DNA from: Actinobacteria bacterium UBA5182
Lineage (GTDB): Bacteria > Actinomycetota > UBA4738
Direction of reading: 5' to 3'
Assembly: GCA_002413185.1 (NCBI GenBank)
Contig: DHWM01000033.1
Location: forward strand, 3,427-10,386
DNA length: 6,960 nt
The translations under genes and the position numbers were made by a program. Under the pieces are notes generated by a model. That model saw only the letters and a program-made list of their open reading frames with translations. It did not search any database and was not told the origin of the DNA. How positions within the stretch are numbered: the stretch's first letter is position 1; each line of letters starts with the position of its first letter. Of this stretch, positions 5,697 through 6,960 are shown piece after piece.

Positions 5697-6647
5697 TCAC
5701 TCTTCGATGGCGGTGCCGGCGCGGCCCTCCAGGGCCCGGAGCCCGGCTTCGAGCGGGGCGATCATGGCGCGCTTCCCGCCACCCCCTTCGGCGAACTGCA
5801 CGGCGGCCTCGACCTTCGGCTTCATGGACCCCGTCCCGAACTCCCCGGCATCCAACCTGCGTCGTGCCTCCTCCGGGGTGAGCCGCGGGAGGAGGCGCTG
5901 TTCGGGCGAGCCGAAGTTCTCCGAGACGCCCTCGACGTCGGTGAGGATCAGCAGGACGTCCGCATCGACGTCCTTCGCCAGGATCGCCGCGGCCAGGTCC
6001 TTGTCGACCACACCCTCCACACCCACCAGGCGAGGGCCCTCTTCGACCACCGGCACTCCCCCGCCACCGCCGGCGATGACGATCGCGCCCGACCCGATCA
6101 CCAGCTTGATCACCGGCGCCTCGACGATCGAGTACGGCCGGGGCGACGGAACGATCCTCCGCCAGCCTTCGTCGTCGCCGGAGGAGGCCGCCACCGAGTA
6201 GCCACGCTCCCGGGCCAGCCGCCTGGCCTCGTCCCGCTTGTAGTACGGCCCGATGGGCTTGGTGGGGTTCTCGAAGGCGGGGTCGTCCTTCGGCACGCGG
6301 GTCAGGGTCAGGATGGTGACGACCGGACGCTCCATGTCGCGCTCGTAGAACACGTCGCCGATGGAGGCCTGGAGCAGATAGCCGATCTGGCCCTGGCTCT
6401 CCGCACCGCACACGTCGAGAGGCATGGGGTGGACCAGGCCGCGGGCTCGTTCGTTCTGCAGCAGGATGCGTCCGACCTGAGGGCCGTTCCCGTGCGTGAC
6501 CACGACCTCCCACCCGGACTGGGCGATGTCGGCGACGACCTCCGCCGCGAGCCGGGCCGAACGCCGCATGCTCTCGATGGTGTCCTCGTCACCCTTCTGC
6601 AGCAGCGCGTTGCCGCCGAGGGCGATGACGACGCGATGGCCCTGCAT
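5697..6647 (-). CDS. arcC: Carbamate kinase
   Basis: Catalyses reversible phosphate transfer between carbamoyl phosphate + ADP and ATP + carbamate (EC 2.7.2.2), in the cytoplasm. In the arginine deiminase pathway and in purine/allantoin breakdown it makes ATP. The 316 residues match the family length, and all hallmark blocks are present: ALGGNAL (9-15), THGNGPQVG (51-59), QGQIGY (85-90), GWRRIVPSPRP (161-171), AGGGGGVPV (192-200), VDKDLAA (214-220), LTDVEGV (235-241) and GSMKPKV (273-279). There is no sign of inactivation. The ATG at 6647-6645 is the only plausible start: the frame upstream has no ATG, GTG or TTG before the preceding gene's stop. AAGGGGGG (6669-6662, minus strand) is a somewhat distant ribosome binding site. 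It follows the GTPase-like gene by 40 bases and is probably its operon partner. No arginine deiminase or ornithine carbamoyltransferase is inside the window, so the pathway is open. Confidence 0.96.
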   Translation of the reverse strand: MQGHRVVIALGGNALLQKGDEDTIESMRRSARLAAEVVADIAQSGWEVVVTHGNGPQVGRILLQNERARGLVHPMPLDVCGAESQGQIGYLLQASIGDVFYERDMERPVVTILTLTRVPKDDPAFENPTKPIGPYYKRDEARRLARERGYSVAASSGDDEGWRRIVPSPRPYSIVEAPVIKLVIGSGAIVIAGGGGGVPVVEEGPRLVGVEGVVDKDLAAAILAKDVDADVLLILTDVEGVSENFGSPEQRLLPRLTPEEARRRLDAGEFGTGSMKPKVEAAVQFAEGGGGKRAMIAPLEAGLRALEGRAGTAIEE

Positions 6648-6687
6648 GGCGTGAACGCGAACCCCCCTTCGGGTGCCGGCCGGCCGG

Positions 6688-6960
6688 TTACAGGACCGGG
6701 CTGAGGACGTCCTCGACGGTCGGGGAGCCCTCGTCCTCCTCCAGGTCGTAGAAGGCCCGGAAGGCGGGCTTGTCGATGCTCACGAGGTGCCGGAGGTCGA
6801 TCGGCGTGGCGATGACCACCACGTCGGCCGGCGCGGAGTTGATCATCGACTCGAACTCTCGAAGCTGCTCGTCGGAGTAACCCATGGCCGGAAGGACCGG
6901 GCCGATCGAGTACTTCGCGTAGATGTCCTTCATCGACCCGACGGCGAACTCCCGCGGGTC
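6688..6960 (-). CDS. COG2403 GTPase / cyclic 2,3-diphosphoglycerate synthetase-like protein, C-terminal fragment
   Basis: Only the last 90 residues are in the window; the frame is open at the right edge and ends at TAA 6690-6688. The visible part reads DPREFAVGSMKDIYAKYSIG, then GPVLPAMGYSDEQL, then PADVVVIATPIDLRHLVSI, then DKPAFRAFYDLEED. This strongly recalls the conserved C-terminus of the COG2403 predicted-GTPase family, whose archaeal founder makes cyclic 2,3-diphosphoglycerate (an osmolyte and thermoprotectant). The nucleotide-binding N-terminal parts lie outside the window. An ATG at 6933-6931 is internal, because family-like sequence continues upstream of it. Bacterial members are of uncertain function, so the cDPG synthetase activity should not be assumed. 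It lies 40 bases upstream of carbamate kinase on the same strand. The assignment is from recognised motif text, not a search. Confidence 0.78.
   Translation of the reverse strand, partial: DPREFAVGSMKDIYAKYSIGPVLPAMGYSDEQLREFESMINSAPADVVVIATPIDLRHLVSIDKPAFRAFYDLEEDEGSPTVEDVLSPVL

Noticed and set aside
5293..6513. Long minus-strand open frame (406 codons) covering most of the carbamate kinase gene and part of the sortase
   Set aside because: It is a different frame of the same DNA, rich in Arg, Gly and Pro as expected from GC-rich shadow frames, while both overlapped genes show complete family motifs.
6675..6687. GCCGGCCGGCCGG palindrome-like run between the GTPase-like gene and carbamate kinase
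   Set aside because: A short GC-rich self-complementary run is expected by chance at this base composition and has no loop or U-tract to make it a terminator or operator.

Overview
The window is GC-rich, gene-dense DNA with short gaps, overlapping start and stop codons, GTG/TTG starts, mostly TGA stops and a class F-type sortase. This fits an actinomycete-like (Actinomycetota) bacterium, probably from an uncultured or environmental lineage. The taxonomic call is an inference from composition and gene families. I see no rRNA, tRNA, CRISPR array, insertion sequence or phage gene, and no gene-free stretch longer than about 120 bases.

Layout. (1) 1-623, minus strand: a 1-acylglycerol-3-phosphate acyltransferase (PlsC family) that runs off the left edge. 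(2) 718-3515, plus strand: a tightly packed, probably co-transcribed run. It holds a 40-residue single-span membrane protein, an Est30-type carboxylesterase/monoacylglycerol lipase, a cytidylate-kinase-like nucleotide kinase and an MFS exporter. The first two genes share TTGA and the last two share TGATG. (3) 3528-4208, minus strand, convergent with the exporter: a stand-alone endonuclease/exonuclease/phosphatase (EEP) family enzyme, possibly translated from a leaderless mRNA. (4) 4331-5672, plus strand: a surface-protein and sortase pair. The surface protein has a clear signal peptide, an Ig-like/DUF11-like domain, a Pro/Ser/Thr linker, an IQTG-Gly tract and a C-terminal membrane span. Its frame is broken by one TGA just after the signal peptide. 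The next gene, 19 bases downstream, is the sortase that probably anchors it. (5) 5697-6960, minus strand: carbamate kinase preceded by the C-terminal end of a COG2403 / cyclic 2,3-diphosphoglycerate synthetase-like GTPase that runs off the right edge.

How the parts fit. PlsC and the esterase flank one divergent promoter region and both act on glycerolipids or acyl esters, so region 1-1622 may concern lipid assembly and turnover. The surface protein and sortase form a substrate-enzyme cassette. The GTPase and carbamate kinase suggest carbamoyl-phosphate/ATP metabolism. The most unusual items are the in-frame TGA between signal peptide and mature surface protein, the non-LPXTG sorting signal beside its own sortase, the sortase's lack of an Arg at the expected catalytic position, and the unannotated-size membrane protein coupled to the esterase.
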